This document shows positions 53,027-60,783 of a DNA stretch of 64,000 bases, piece after piece. Position 1 is the first letter of the stretch, and each line of letters begins with the position of its first letter. Location: NCBI GenBank assembly GCA_964633225.1, contig CAZWFQ010000008.1, positions 9,406 to 73,405 on the forward strand, read 5' to 3'. The DNA comes from JAKQIM01 sp964633225. GTDB taxonomy: Bacteria; Chloroflexota; Anaerolineae; Anaerolineales; UBA4823. Below the pieces are notes generated by a model. The model was given only the letters and a program-made list of their open reading frames with translations. It was not told the DNA's origin and ran no database searches. The translations under genes were made by a program, and so were the position numbers.

Positions 53027-53884
53027 TCATGACTGGCTGATGATTTTTGTGAACATCTGTCGGAAGAGATCGCCATATTCTGGGTGAATCTCCAACAGGG
53101 TTTCCCCTTTGGCCACGCCCTCAGCAATGGTGCGCTCGAAGGGGATGCGCAGTAAAACAGGCAGGTTGTGTTGGGCGCATAACTCGTCCAGATCGGGGTA
53201 GGGGCCGTTCTCTCGGTTGATGACCACACCCGCCGGGATGCCCAGCTCGCCAGCCACCTGGGCTGCCAGGTTGAGATCATGCAGGCCGAAGGGCGTTGGT
53301 TCAGTGACCAGCAGCAGGTAATCGCTGCCGCGCACGGTTTCTACCACTGGGCAAGATGTTCCAGGTGGGGCATCGCGGATGACAGTTTGCCCTGTTTGAG
53401 AGGTGGTCCATTTTTTGAGATGGCGAATGACTGGTACTGCCATCGGTTCGCCTACATCCAGCACGCCGTGGGCAAATGTAATCTCTGCTGTGGCGGAACC
53501 GCGTTCAACGATACCCATCCGCTCAGGCACTTCGGTGATAGCCTTTTCTGGGCACATGGCAGTGCAGCTTCCGCAGCCATGACAGAGCTGCGGGAAGACC
53601 AGCGTCTTTTTGCCCAACACCGCGATAGCATGGTACTGGCAGACCTCAGCGCACTTCCCGCAGTGAGTGCATTTGGCTTCATCCACTGCGGGAATAAGTA
53701 GCTCGACTACCTGCTTTTCGTTGAGTGATGGATGCAGGAAGATGTGCGCGTTGGGTGCTTCAACGTCGCAGTCCAAGAACAAGGGCGGTTGTTCGGGGTT
53801 GGCGGCTGCCAGGCTCAAAGCCAAGCTGGCGGCCACCATCGTCTTGCCCGTGCCGCCCTTGCCGCTGGCGATGGTGATGATCAT
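53027..53884 (-). CDS. MinD/Mrp-type ATPase with inserted ferredoxin domain (Orp3/4-like), second copy
   Basis: 285 residues. P-loop SGKGGTGKTM near 7, CDVEAPNAH near 40, two [4Fe-4S] motifs (CTHCGKCAEVC near 72, CHGCGSCTAMCP near 100), DAPPGTSCPV near 165. It differs from the copy at 48837-49757 in sequence and size, as do the paired ATPases of Orp-type systems. It overlaps the NifX-like gene by 4 bases (ATGA), so they are translationally coupled. Confidence 0.88.
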   Translation of the reverse strand: MIITIASGKGGTGKTMVAASLALSLAAANPEQPPLFLDCDVEAPNAHIFLHPSLNEKQVVELLIPAVDEAKCTHCGKCAEVCQYHAIAVLGKKTLVFPQLCHGCGSCTAMCPEKAITEVPERMGIVERGSATAEITFAHGVLDVGEPMAVPVIRHLKKWTTSQTGQTVIRDAPPGTSCPVVETVRGSDYLLLVTEPTPFGLHDLNLAAQVAGELGIPAGVVINRENGPYPDLDELCAQHNLPVLLRIPFERTIAEGVAKGETLLEIHPEYGDLFRQMFTKIISQS

Positions 53885-54252
53885 ACTCTCTGCCCGTGGT
53901 GCCCGGGTGCGGTGGGTGATCCGACCTGCTGGAGCAGCCCGGCCTTAAAGCGCTCGATGGCTTCGCCGATCGTTTGGCAATCTCCGTAAAGATACATGGC
54001 AATGTCAGCAGCCAGGAGGGCATTGAAGGCATTCGGCCCAAAATCACCGCTGATAATTGCATCGGCCTTTTGGTTAGCCGCGAACTGAGCTGCCTGCGAG
54101 CCAGCTCCGCCGGATGCACCAATAGCCGGGTTGGCGTGCGCTTGCCATTCCAACGTGTCGGGATCTACAACTACGAAATATGCCCCGCGTCCGAAACGGA
54201 CGTCGACATCGGAATCGATATTAGGGGAAGATGCGGTCAGAATGATTTTCAT
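53881..54252 (-). CDS. NifX/Orp-like dinitrogenase-cofactor-family protein (copy 1)
   Basis: 123 residues. Family features: ASSPNIDSDVDVRFGRGAYFVVVD at the start and GGAGSQAAQFAANQKADAIISGDFGPNAFNAL; the DVRFGR loop is where cofactor binding is expected. NifX/NafY/Orp proteins hold Mo-Fe-S or Mo-Cu-S clusters. In sulfate reducers the orange protein is paired with MinD ATPases like the overlapping gene here. No Cys in this copy suggests sulfide-only cluster contacts. Confidence 0.83.
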   Translation of the reverse strand: MKIILTASSPNIDSDVDVRFGRGAYFVVVDPDTLEWQAHANPAIGASGGAGSQAAQFAANQKADAIISGDFGPNAFNALLAADIAMYLYGDCQTIGEAIERFKAGLLQQVGSPTAPGHHGQRV

Positions 54253-54256
54253 AAGT

Positions 54257-54478
54257 CTACTCTTTGACCATCCTGGTTCCGCATTTGGGGCAAGTGCGTT
54301 CCATGCAGGGCTGTCCGACTACGTGCGGTTCCTTGTGACCGCAGTTTGGGCAGACGCAGCTGCCGCCAGGGCCAGAGCCGGGCTTGTTACCGCCGCCTTG
54401 CCCACGGCCACCTTGTCCGCTACCGCGCTGTCCACGGCCACCCTGGCCGCCTCTACCACGAAAATCTCGGTTTATCAT
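54257..54478 (-). CDS. Gly/Arg-rich protein with zinc ribbon
   Basis: 73 residues. The first half is Gly-Arg-Gln repeats (GRGGQGGRGQRG and similar); the second holds Cys pairs CVCPNCGHKEPH and CMERTCPKCG, a probable zinc- or Fe-S-binding ribbon. Starts at ATG 54478 with GGAGATAAAAAA upstream; the longer frame from 54541 is not supported. Similar small proteins accompany NifX/DUF5320 genes in anaerobes. Role unknown. Confidence 0.75.
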   Translation of the reverse strand: MINRDFRGRGGQGGRGQRGSGQGGRGQGGGNKPGSGPGGSCVCPNCGHKEPHVVGQPCMERTCPKCGTRMVKE

Positions 54479-54556
54479 TTTTTTATCTCCTATTTTCGAG
54501 GGAGCGGTGTGCAAGATGTAAAAAGCACTTCTGCACACCACCCCCTGATACTGATT

Positions 54557-54844
54557 TCATTCATTGGTTAGTTCTTCGATGCGTTTTTGGATGGCATCAA
54601 GTTGTATTTTCAGTAGATCGGCCTGGGCTTTCAGGTTTGCAGATTCTTGTTCTGGCGTGGGGAGTGCCCAGCCTGGGATACCGGTGGCGTAAAAACGGTG
54701 CCGCCAACCACGGCCAGCTCCCTGTCGGCCAAAGCCAAATCCGCCGCGTGCATTAGCAGGCTGGTTGTAGCCACTGCAATCTCCCATGCCGCGCCCGGTC
54801 ATTGGGCCAGCACCTTGCGGACCTGTGCGGTCTCTACCTGGCAT
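54557..54844 (-). CDS. DUF5320-family protein
   Basis: 95 residues. Starts MPGRDRTGPQGAGPMTGRGMGDCSG, the family signature, and ends with a coiled-coil-like helix (NLKAQADLLKIQLDAIQKRIEELTNE). It has a GGAGGTG site before ATG 54844; the longer frame is not used. DUF5320 proteins occur next to NifX-like and MinD ferredoxin ATPases in many anaerobes. Function unknown. Confidence 0.88.
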   Translation of the reverse strand: MPGRDRTGPQGAGPMTGRGMGDCSGYNQPANARGGFGFGRQGAGRGWRHRFYATGIPGWALPTPEQESANLKAQADLLKIQLDAIQKRIEELTNE

Positions 54845-54849
54845 AATCT

Positions 54850-55365
54850 TCACCTCCTTCCTTTTTGATTTCTGAAACCGCTGCGCCCGCCGCGATAGCG
54901 GGCTTGTCTCTGCGCGCCTCTGCGTTGTGTTGTGCAAATCCTGGCAGAAGGGTTTGCAGGGGTAATAACCGTTGTCTTTGGTTGCGTAAGCCTGCGATCG
55001 AGTGCATTGGCCAGCACGTCTACCAGGCGGGGGGCAATTTCGCGCCCTAAAAAGGCCAGTGCGGCACCTGCCAGGGGCGCCAGGCCGCGTGCGGGCGTAG
55101 ACGCTTCTGGTAAAACGACGACGTTTGGAGCTGGGATGATAAGTGTTTCGGCCTTGGGCTGGACTGCAATTGACCTGGGCTTGATTGGTTCGTAGACAGC
55201 GGCAATGGCACCATTAGGGCAGGCGTCTACGCACGACTGGCACTGTATACACAGAGTCTCATCAATAACGGCTCGATGATTTGTCAAATAGATGGCGCCG
55301 CGGGGGCAGGCACCTATACACGCACCGCATCCGGCGCACAATGTTTGATCAATCTGCATGGCCAT
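54850..55365 (-). CDS. Two-cluster [4Fe-4S] ferredoxin with basic C-terminus
   Basis: 171 residues. Two ferredoxin motifs at the N-terminus (CAGCGACIGACP near 10, CIQCQSCVDACP near 39), a hydrophobic Ala/Pro-rich middle, and an Arg/Gly/Gln-rich basic tail (RGAQRQARYRGGRSGFR). The tail may bind nucleic acid or membrane phospholipid; the second half is unlike ordinary ferredoxins. It lies in the DUF5320-NifX set and probably supplies electrons for cluster assembly. Confidence 0.82.
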   Translation of the reverse strand: MAMQIDQTLCAGCGACIGACPRGAIYLTNHRAVIDETLCIQCQSCVDACPNGAIAAVYEPIKPRSIAVQPKAETLIIPAPNVVVLPEASTPARGLAPLAGAALAFLGREIAPRLVDVLANALDRRLTQPKTTVITPANPSARICTTQRRGAQRQARYRGGRSGFRNQKGRR

Positions 55366-55406
55366 ATCTTTTGCTCCTTACTACTTCTTGCTATTGCCAG
55401 AACGGA

Positions 55407-55805
55407 TCAATGCAGTCGTTCTACCTGATCTACAATCTCGCCTTTCACATAAGCCATGACGGCATCATCAATGGCGGCGATGTCGGTGACTACGGGGCGG
55501 ATGCCGCGCGTCTTCATGCTTTCGTAAGCCCCCATACCCATGCCGCGGCAGAGCAGTGCTTCGCAGTCGGCGATGGCGTCGGCCATTTGCAGGTGTTTGT
55601 CGTGCGAAGCAGGGTCCATACCGTGCGGCTGACCAGGCTGTTCTTCGGAGTGAGGCTGGTTTGTGAAGTGGGAATGGCCCATCTTTTCGCGCAGTTCGCG
55701 GTTTACGATCTGCCCATCTTCCACGGTGGCAACCAGGTAGTGGGCGGCCCGTCCAAAGTGCTGGCTGATTGTTTCGCCATCATCGGTAATTGCTGCAATT
55801 TTCAT
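55407..55805 (-). CDS. NifX/Orp-like protein (copy 2)
   Basis: 132 residues. Starts MKIAAITDDGETISQHFGRAAHYLVAT, the SQHFGRA form of the cofactor-binding loop, followed by a His-rich insert (SHFTNQPHSEEQ...HGMDPASHDKHL) absent from copy 1, and CEALLCRGMGMGAYESMKTRG. The His-rich region may bind a metal. It overlaps the AhpD-like gene by 4 bases (ATGA). Confidence 0.84.
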   Translation of the reverse strand: MKIAAITDDGETISQHFGRAAHYLVATVEDGQIVNRELREKMGHSHFTNQPHSEEQPGQPHGMDPASHDKHLQMADAIADCEALLCRGMGMGAYESMKTRGIRPVVTDIAAIDDAVMAYVKGEIVDQVERLH

Positions 55806-56443
55806 TCGAACATCTCCTCATTGTTTGGGTTTTGAGTATTTACACCAGGCTGCTTGCGCTTAAAGACCTGGATAATCAACCTTGAAGGGGGCATCCAAAA
55901 GACACCCAATAAGACGCCCAACTCATCCCTCAGTTTGCTACCGGGGGCGGGTTTGCCGGTCATTCGGCTGAGCAGGGCATCGAACGTATTGCCCAATAAG
56001 TTGCCAAAGGTGATCATGCGCAGATAGGCCAAGATATCTTGGGCAGTGTCTTGCCCATAGCAGGTCACAGCTCGCTGCCAGGCTTCTGGGTCGGGTTGGC
56101 AGGCTGTCTCGGCATAGTGCTGGGCAAAAGTGAGCGCCGTCGCTTCCTCGATAGGAAAATCACCCAGCTCAAGAGCAAGCAGTCTTTTTAATTCAGCATC
56201 TGAAACGCCTGCTGCCAGCGCCGCTTGGCTGTGCCCATAATTGCAGTAACGGCAGCCGTTGACGGCTGTGACCACCAACATAATTTTTTCGGCAAATGCT
56301 TTGCTTACCCGCCCGCCGCGGGCAGCCTGACGCAAATTGTCTATATGATCAAAGATCTGCTGGACATCTGCCTTAAACGCCGGAAAAGTGTAGATGCGCT
56401 TGTTAAAGGGTGTCTTCATTGCTGTTTTGGATACCTGGCTCAT
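55802..56443 (-). CDS. AhpD-like carboxymuconolactone-decarboxylase-family protein
   Basis: 213 residues. All-helical AhpD-like fold with the redox site NGCRYCNYGHS (C-x2-C with a following His) near residue 63, used as alkylhydroperoxidase or thiol oxidoreductase. Ends in a hydrophobic/basic tail. ATG 56443 has AGGGTG before it; the longer frame from 56605 overlaps the regulator gene. It sits between the XRE-cupin regulator and NifX copy 2 and may be regulated by the former. Confidence 0.8.
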   Translation of the reverse strand: MSQVSKTAMKTPFNKRIYTFPAFKADVQQIFDHIDNLRQAARGGRVSKAFAEKIMLVVTAVNGCRYCNYGHSQAALAAGVSDAELKRLLALELGDFPIEEATALTFAQHYAETACQPDPEAWQRAVTCYGQDTAQDILAYLRMITFGNLLGNTFDALLSRMTGKPAPGSKLRDELGVLLGVFWMPPSRLIIQVFKRKQPGVNTQNPNNEEMFE

Positions 56444-56447
56444 AGCT

Positions 56448-57164
56448 TCACCCTTCCGTATCGCGGGATATCTTCGGGGCGAAGTGTCGTTCGGTTGGGC
56501 GATCCTGTTCGTCGGATGGGCAGAGCACCAGCAGCGACCGTGTGGAGATTGGGCTTGCGTTTTGCCAGCGATGCGGTAAATGGGCCTCAAAGAATAAGCT
56601 GTCACCCGGCTCTAGCACAAAGGTTTGATCTTCAATAGTATAAGTCAACTGTCCATCCAGGCAGAAAACGGTCTCGCGCCCGGTGTGAACAACAAAATCA
56701 TCGCCGCTGCTGGAGTGCGGATCAAGCGTTACCAGAAATGTTTCAGCGCCGCGGCGGGGCATTCCGGCCCCCATGTCTTCCAGCATTCCGTGAGCAAAAG
56801 CGATGCTTGGGCGTTGGTTGGATTTGTAGTGAGCAATCTCATTCTTGGGCGAATTATCCTCGAAAAAAGCAGCAATGGGTATTTCCATGGCAAAAGATAG
56901 CTGTTGTAGAGTCTCAACGCTGGGTGAGGCTTTGCCATTCTCGATCATACTGAGCGTGTTGACGTTGAGGCCGCTTTTTTTGGCCAGGTCGCGGATTGTA
57001 AGCCCGGATTCAGTTCGTTTTTGCCGCAGCCTTTGCCCAACATCAATGAACGGGACGCACCCGGCATCCTGGCTTTGCCGGAGTGCGTCGATGAAATCGC
57101 GCCGCCGCCGGCGGCGCTGCCGATGGCAATCACGAGCTTCATCTTGGCGGTTCAAGTTTCTCAT
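56448..57164 (-). CDS. XRE-family regulator with C-terminal cupin
   Basis: 238 residues. An Arg-rich leader (to about residue 38), a helix-turn-helix (RLRQKRTESGLTIRDLAKKSGLNVNTLS near 45-72) and a cupin (HTGRETVFCLDGQLTYTIEDQ near 160, PGDSLFFEAHLPHRW near 188). The cupin presumably binds a small ligand or metal. Start at ATG 57164 with AGGATG 9 bases before. Its promoter, at 57218-57246, lies between two AT-rich palindromes, so autoregulation is likely. Regulates probably the downstream AhpD/NifX genes. Confidence 0.9.
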   Translation of the reverse strand: MRNLNRQDEARDCHRQRRRRRRDFIDALRQSQDAGCVPFIDVGQRLRQKRTESGLTIRDLAKKSGLNVNTLSMIENGKASPSVETLQQLSFAMEIPIAAFFEDNSPKNEIAHYKSNQRPSIAFAHGMLEDMGAGMPRRGAETFLVTLDPHSSSGDDFVVHTGRETVFCLDGQLTYTIEDQTFVLEPGDSLFFEAHLPHRWQNASPISTRSLLVLCPSDEQDRPTERHFAPKISRDTEG

Positions 57165-57210
57165 TTGCTAACATCCTTTTTGCGGCAGTAGGATAAAACA
57201 AAACACTGTC

Positions 57211-57225
57211 AACTATTATTATAGT
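57211..57225. promoter_or_regulatory. AT-rich near-palindrome over the -10 of the XRE gene
   Basis: AACTATTATTATAGT, imperfect copy of the centre of the 40-bp palindrome. On the minus strand it contains TATAAT (57223-57218), 17 bases from TTGCGT (57246-57241), so it covers the -10 of the XRE-cupin gene. Probable binding site for the regulator itself. Confidence 0.55.
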
Positions 57226-57241
57226 ATAAAAACACCATAAA

Positions 57242-57281
57242 CGCAATGTCTGCAACTATAATTATAGTTGCAGACATTGCG
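57242..57281. promoter_or_regulatory. Perfect 40-bp palindrome upstream of the XRE gene
   Basis: The left half CGCAATGTCTGCAACTATAA is followed by its exact reverse complement. The centre, AACTATAATTATAGTT, resembles the 57211-57225 site. It overlaps the -35 of the XRE-cupin gene and lies about 36 bases past the end of the tri-haem gene. It may be an operator, a terminator of the cytochrome operon (there is no U-tract) or both. Confidence 0.75.
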
Positions 57282-57317
57282 CACTTGCTCTTCGGTAAGG
57301 GTGGGTAGTAAGATGTA

Positions 57318-58730
57318 TTAAGGCTGTGGTTTGGTCAGCTTTCGTAGCCCGCGTAGTGCGGCCAGGATCATCAGTAATGCCAAGAAAAGCACGCTCAATG
57401 CCAGTGCTATCGAGCGGGGATCCAGGGTCTGGTACCAGGGCAGTTCTGGTGGCACCCAGGGAGAGCCGCCGCCAGTGTGAGTGCCAGTACCAGAGTCGCC
57501 TCCGCTGCCAGGGCCATTGCCCTGGTGCGCGGTGATGGTGCCTTCTGCAGAGTCGGGGGTGGCTGGCTCTGCCTGCACTGCTGCGGCAGCCCCGCCGCTG
57601 GGCAACTGCTGGCTGCCGCCTGGGGCGGCGTTCCCCTGCCACCAAGGCCCGCGCACGCGCACAGGCTGGGCGATCTCGGGGGCGGCCGGCTCCCAAGAGC
57701 GGATGAAACCAACAACGGCCTGGATCTGCGCTTCGCTCAGGCGGTCACCCCAGGCGGGCATAGAGGTTTCGGGGACGCCCAGGGTGATGATCTGCTGCAG
57801 GGCAGCATCGGGGGTATTGGCCAGATAGGAGCGCACGTTCAAGGATGGGGCGCGCTGGGTGCCCTGGCCTTCAGGTCCGTGGCAGTTGTCACAGGACGCG
57901 GCGTATAGCTCGCTGCCCAATGCCAGCGACTCGGCGGTGACCAGGATGGGCTCATCGGGGGCGGGGATGGCACCGGTGGGGATCTCGTCCCAGCGCAGCA
58001 TCAGCTCTAATAAGGCGGTAATTTGCTCGTTATCCAGGGCCTTTTCCCAGCCGGCCATGAGCGTACCAGCTACACCCAGGCGCAGGATGCGCTCCAGGTC
58101 GGCAGCATCTTTTGCCCGCAAGGCGGGATCGTTCAAGGCGGGCGCCAGGGTGGTCCCTGCGCCATCTGCGCCATGGCAAGCCACGCAGTTTTGGGCATAG
58201 AGTGAAACACCGGCTGCCAAAGCGCTGCCTTCTGGCAGGGCAGCCAGGCTATCCAGGATCAGTGGGTCGGCTTCTGAGACAAAGGGGATGAGAGGGGCCA
58301 GCCCCAGGTTGACGACGCGGTCTTGGGCGGCTGTCCAATCGCCGTAGTGGGCCAGGCTGACTAACTGGCCAATCTGGTAGTCGCTGAGCGGGCCACCATC
58401 TTCCAGGTTCCAGGCGGGCATGGCGCTGCCATACAGGCCGCGAGAAATGACCTTGGTGAGCGCTTCGGCATCCATCTCTTGCAGGGCGGGGGTATCCAGG
58501 GCGGGCGTCGCGCCGATGCCTTCTCCAGCCGCCCCATGGCAGACGGCGCAGTTCTGGGCGTAGAGAGTCATGGCGCCATCCAGGTCGGCAACCAATTGGC
58601 GGGCCTGGGCTTCTTGCATGCGGGTGGGTTCGTTGAAGGCATACAAGGCGATTCCGGTTACCATCAAGGCTGTGGCCAGGATGCCGATAAGGAGTTCGAT
58701 TGTACGGGGAGAAATGCGGCCGGTTTTCAT
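57318..58730 (-). CDS. Membrane-anchored tri-haem cytochrome c
   Basis: 470 residues. An N-terminal anchor helix (IELLIGILATALMVTGIALYAF), then three c-type haem domains with CAVCHG near 55, CVACHG near 180 and CDNCHG near 275, each followed by a distant Met. A Gly/Pro/Ser-rich linker leads to a C-terminal membrane helix. As the last gene after the cytochrome b and Rieske genes, overlapping Rieske by 4 bases, it is probably the electron-accepting subunit (QcrC-like) of a quinol:cytochrome c reductase. Three haems rather than two are unusual. Confidence 0.9.
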   Translation of the reverse strand: MKTGRISPRTIELLIGILATALMVTGIALYAFNEPTRMQEAQARQLVADLDGAMTLYAQNCAVCHGAAGEGIGATPALDTPALQEMDAEALTKVISRGLYGSAMPAWNLEDGGPLSDYQIGQLVSLAHYGDWTAAQDRVVNLGLAPLIPFVSEADPLILDSLAALPEGSALAAGVSLYAQNCVACHGADGAGTTLAPALNDPALRAKDAADLERILRLGVAGTLMAGWEKALDNEQITALLELMLRWDEIPTGAIPAPDEPILVTAESLALGSELYAASCDNCHGPEGQGTQRAPSLNVRSYLANTPDAALQQIITLGVPETSMPAWGDRLSEAQIQAVVGFIRSWEPAAPEIAQPVRVRGPWWQGNAAPGGSQQLPSGGAAAAVQAEPATPDSAEGTITAHQGNGPGSGGDSGTGTHTGGGSPWVPPELPWYQTLDPRSIALALSVLFLALLMILAALRGLRKLTKPQP

Positions 58731-59224
58731 GTGTACGTCACCTGAGATGGTTCAAAGTGCTGGCGTTGGATTGGTTGGCCGGTATCTACAATCACCTGAC
58801 CGTCCTGGATTGAGATGGGGAAGATATCCAAAGGGCGGGGGGCGGGTGGATTGATCAGTTCACCCTCTTGCGTGAACTGTGAGTTGTGGCAAGGGCAGAT
58901 GAAAGCGCCCTGTGTTTGATCCCAGGGTACATTGCAGCCCAGGTGAGTGCAGCGCTGGTAGAGCGCCAGGAAGCCACCGTCGGGCAGTCGGGCCAGGTAG
59001 AAACGCCCGTTGGGAATGTGCGAGACCGAGCCGGGGGGAAAGTCGTCTACCTGCCCGGCGACGATCTGCCCGCCAAATTCGCCTTCGGCAAGGCGCGGCT
59101 GCATGTAGGCAAGAGCCAGTCCGCCGATCTCGATGGCAACCAGCCCGCCCAATGCTGCCCAGGTGAGCTTGAGAAAATCCCGGCGGGTGACTTTGTCTTT
59201 TGGAGGTTGGTTCACAGAAGCCAT
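58727..59224 (-). CDS. Rieske [2Fe-2S] protein of a quinol-cytochrome complex
   Basis: 165 residues. Tat signal TRRDFLKLTWAALGG; a membrane helix; then the Rieske domain with CTHLGCNVPW near 90 and CPCHNSQF near 110, the two Cys/His pairs. In quinol:cytochrome c reductases it takes electrons from quinol at the Qo site. Stop-start overlap (ATGA) with the cytochrome c gene and 17 bases from cytochrome b. Confidence 0.93.
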   Translation of the reverse strand: MASVNQPPKDKVTRRDFLKLTWAALGGLVAIEIGGLALAYMQPRLAEGEFGGQIVAGQVDDFPPGSVSHIPNGRFYLARLPDGGFLALYQRCTHLGCNVPWDQTQGAFICPCHNSQFTQEGELINPPAPRPLDIFPISIQDGQVIVDTGQPIQRQHFEPSQVTYT

Positions 59225-59241
59225 GTTTATTTACCCTTTGC

Positions 59242-60639
59242 CTAGTGCGCGGTTGGCATTTCCCAGGGCCAGTAGAGGGCCATGCCGGGACCGCGGAAGA
59301 AAATGCCGATGATGGTCAAAACCACCAGAGCGGTGAAAAGGAAAATAAAGAGCGCCAGGACACGTTCTTCGGTTATGGCCTGAAAGGCTCGGTGGAGAAG
59401 CTCGTCTAGGGCGAACAACCCCAGCAACAGTACGGCTAGTGGAATGGCGCCGTTGGAAAGCAGGGTGGGCCAATCTGGTAGCCAGGCGGCCCAATCCAGC
59501 ACAAACTCATCCAGCACTACCCACAGCGGGGTGAGCAAGAGGGCGCCGCCTGCAGCTAAAAGGCTCATGTAGCGCCCGCGGTAAGAGCGGAAATATACAC
59601 CAATATTTTCTAGATGCACATCGTAGAAGGGCAGCAAGGCCAAGGCGCTCAACCCCAATGCAGGGATGATAATCGCGCCAACCAGGGGATGGAAGTGCAG
59701 CAGCAGTTCCTGAATACCGAGGAAGTACCAGGGTGCTTTGGCTGGGTTGGGGCTGACCGCCGGGTCAGCAATCCCTTCCAGCGGGGCTGGCACGAGCATA
59801 GAAAAGATGAATAAGATCGCCAGCCAGGCAGCCGCCCAAACTGCCTCACGCCGTACCAGATGCGGGATAGTGGTCACGCGTTCGGGAGCAGGTTGTTCGC
59901 GCTGTGAGGCACTCTTGGGAAGGGTGAGCCCGCCGTCTTTGCGTACGCGCCAGAAATGGTAAGACATGAGGGCAAGGATGCCCAGTGGGATGAAGCTGAT
60001 GTGCAAGGAATAAAAGGTTAACAGGGTAGCGGGGCCTACCTCGGGCCCGCCTAGCAGCAGGCGGCTGAGGGGTTGGCCGACAAGGGGAATATAGCTGAGG
60101 ATGCTGGTGCCGACTGTGATGGCCCAGAAAGCCAATTGATCCCAAGGTAAGAGGTAGCCGGTGAAATTGGCTGCCACGACCAACAGCAGCATCCCAACGC
60201 CTAGCAGCCAATTTAGCTCGCGCGGCGGGCGGTGAGCACCAGTAAAGAAGACGCGCAGCAGGTGCAGGATACTGGTTATGATGAGCAGGTTGGCAGACCA
60301 GTGATGAATGTTGCGCAGCAGGTCGCCAAACCAGGTGCCGGTGCGCAAAGCCAGTACATCCAGGTAGGCCTGGGGTGGACTGGGGGTGTAGTTCATTTGC
60401 AAGAATACGCCTGTTAACGCCAGCAGTGCGACTAGAAGGGCTGAAAGACCGCCAAGTCCCCAAGTGTAGGTCCAGCGCAGGGTGGATCGAGGCACTTTGG
60501 TGGGGTGCAGATGCAGTACCAGGCTGTCCACCACCATGCGCATTCGGCTGCGGTCATCGGTGGGGAATTCAGGCGGAGACAGCCGGCGGCGCATGCGGCT
60601 GATGGGGGTTTCTGAGCCTGGCTGGGTCTCTTCTGGCAT
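59242..60639 (-). CDS. Cytochrome b (cytochrome b6/subunit IV in one chain)
   Basis: 465 residues. The b6-type half has the haem-ligating helices (IHHWSANLLI, HLLRVFFTGAHRPP, and His pairs in YSLHISFIPLGI) and the C-terminal half carries PNPAKAPWYFLGIQELLLHFHP, typical of the b6f subunit IV type. About eight helices. It is the first gene of the b-Rieske-cytochrome c operon, and its upstream region contains phased TTCACA repeats. Confidence 0.92.
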   Translation of the reverse strand: MPEETQPGSETPISRMRRRLSPPEFPTDDRSRMRMVVDSLVLHLHPTKVPRSTLRWTYTWGLGGLSALLVALLALTGVFLQMNYTPSPPQAYLDVLALRTGTWFGDLLRNIHHWSANLLIITSILHLLRVFFTGAHRPPRELNWLLGVGMLLLVVAANFTGYLLPWDQLAFWAITVGTSILSYIPLVGQPLSRLLLGGPEVGPATLLTFYSLHISFIPLGILALMSYHFWRVRKDGGLTLPKSASQREQPAPERVTTIPHLVRREAVWAAAWLAILFIFSMLVPAPLEGIADPAVSPNPAKAPWYFLGIQELLLHFHPLVGAIIIPALGLSALALLPFYDVHLENIGVYFRSYRGRYMSLLAAGGALLLTPLWVVLDEFVLDWAAWLPDWPTLLSNGAIPLAVLLLGLFALDELLHRAFQAITEERVLALFIFLFTALVVLTIIGIFFRGPGMALYWPWEMPTAH

Positions 60640-60686
60640 GGTGTGCTTCTCCTGTTGCAGGATGTCCCAATTTTACCGGGTGGGTG

Positions 60687-60714
60687 TGAAGAAGTTCTGA
60701 AGATGTGGTGAAGA
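60687..60714 (-). promoter_or_regulatory. Three 11-bp-phased TTCACC/TTCAGA/TTCACA boxes upstream of cytochrome b
   Basis: On the plus strand TGAAGA occurs at 60687, 60698 and 60709, exactly 11 bases apart; read on the minus strand these are CTTCACC, CTTCAGA and CTTCACA. Direct repeats with this period are the pattern of OmpR/PhoB-family response-regulator sites. They lie about 50-75 bases before the cytochrome b start. Confidence 0.6.
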
Positions 60715-60735
60715 TCTTGGGGAGAACAGCAGATT

Positions 60736-60774
60736 TTCACACAAGCTGCATAGATTCTTCACAAGTCCTTCATA
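60736..60774 (+). promoter_or_regulatory. Phased TTCACA boxes upstream of the Gly-rich gene
   Basis: TTCACA at 60736 and 60758, and TTCATA at 60769: offsets of 22 and 11 bases, so all on one helical face. They stop 10 bases before a -10-like TATACT (60784-60789) with no good -35, as expected for an activator site. Confidence 0.55.
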
Positions 60775-60783
60775 CTTGATGAT

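Noticed and set aside
57242..57281. 40-bp palindrome as only an intrinsic terminator
   Set aside because: There is no U-tract on either strand, and it coincides with the -35 of the XRE gene, so an operator role is at least as likely.
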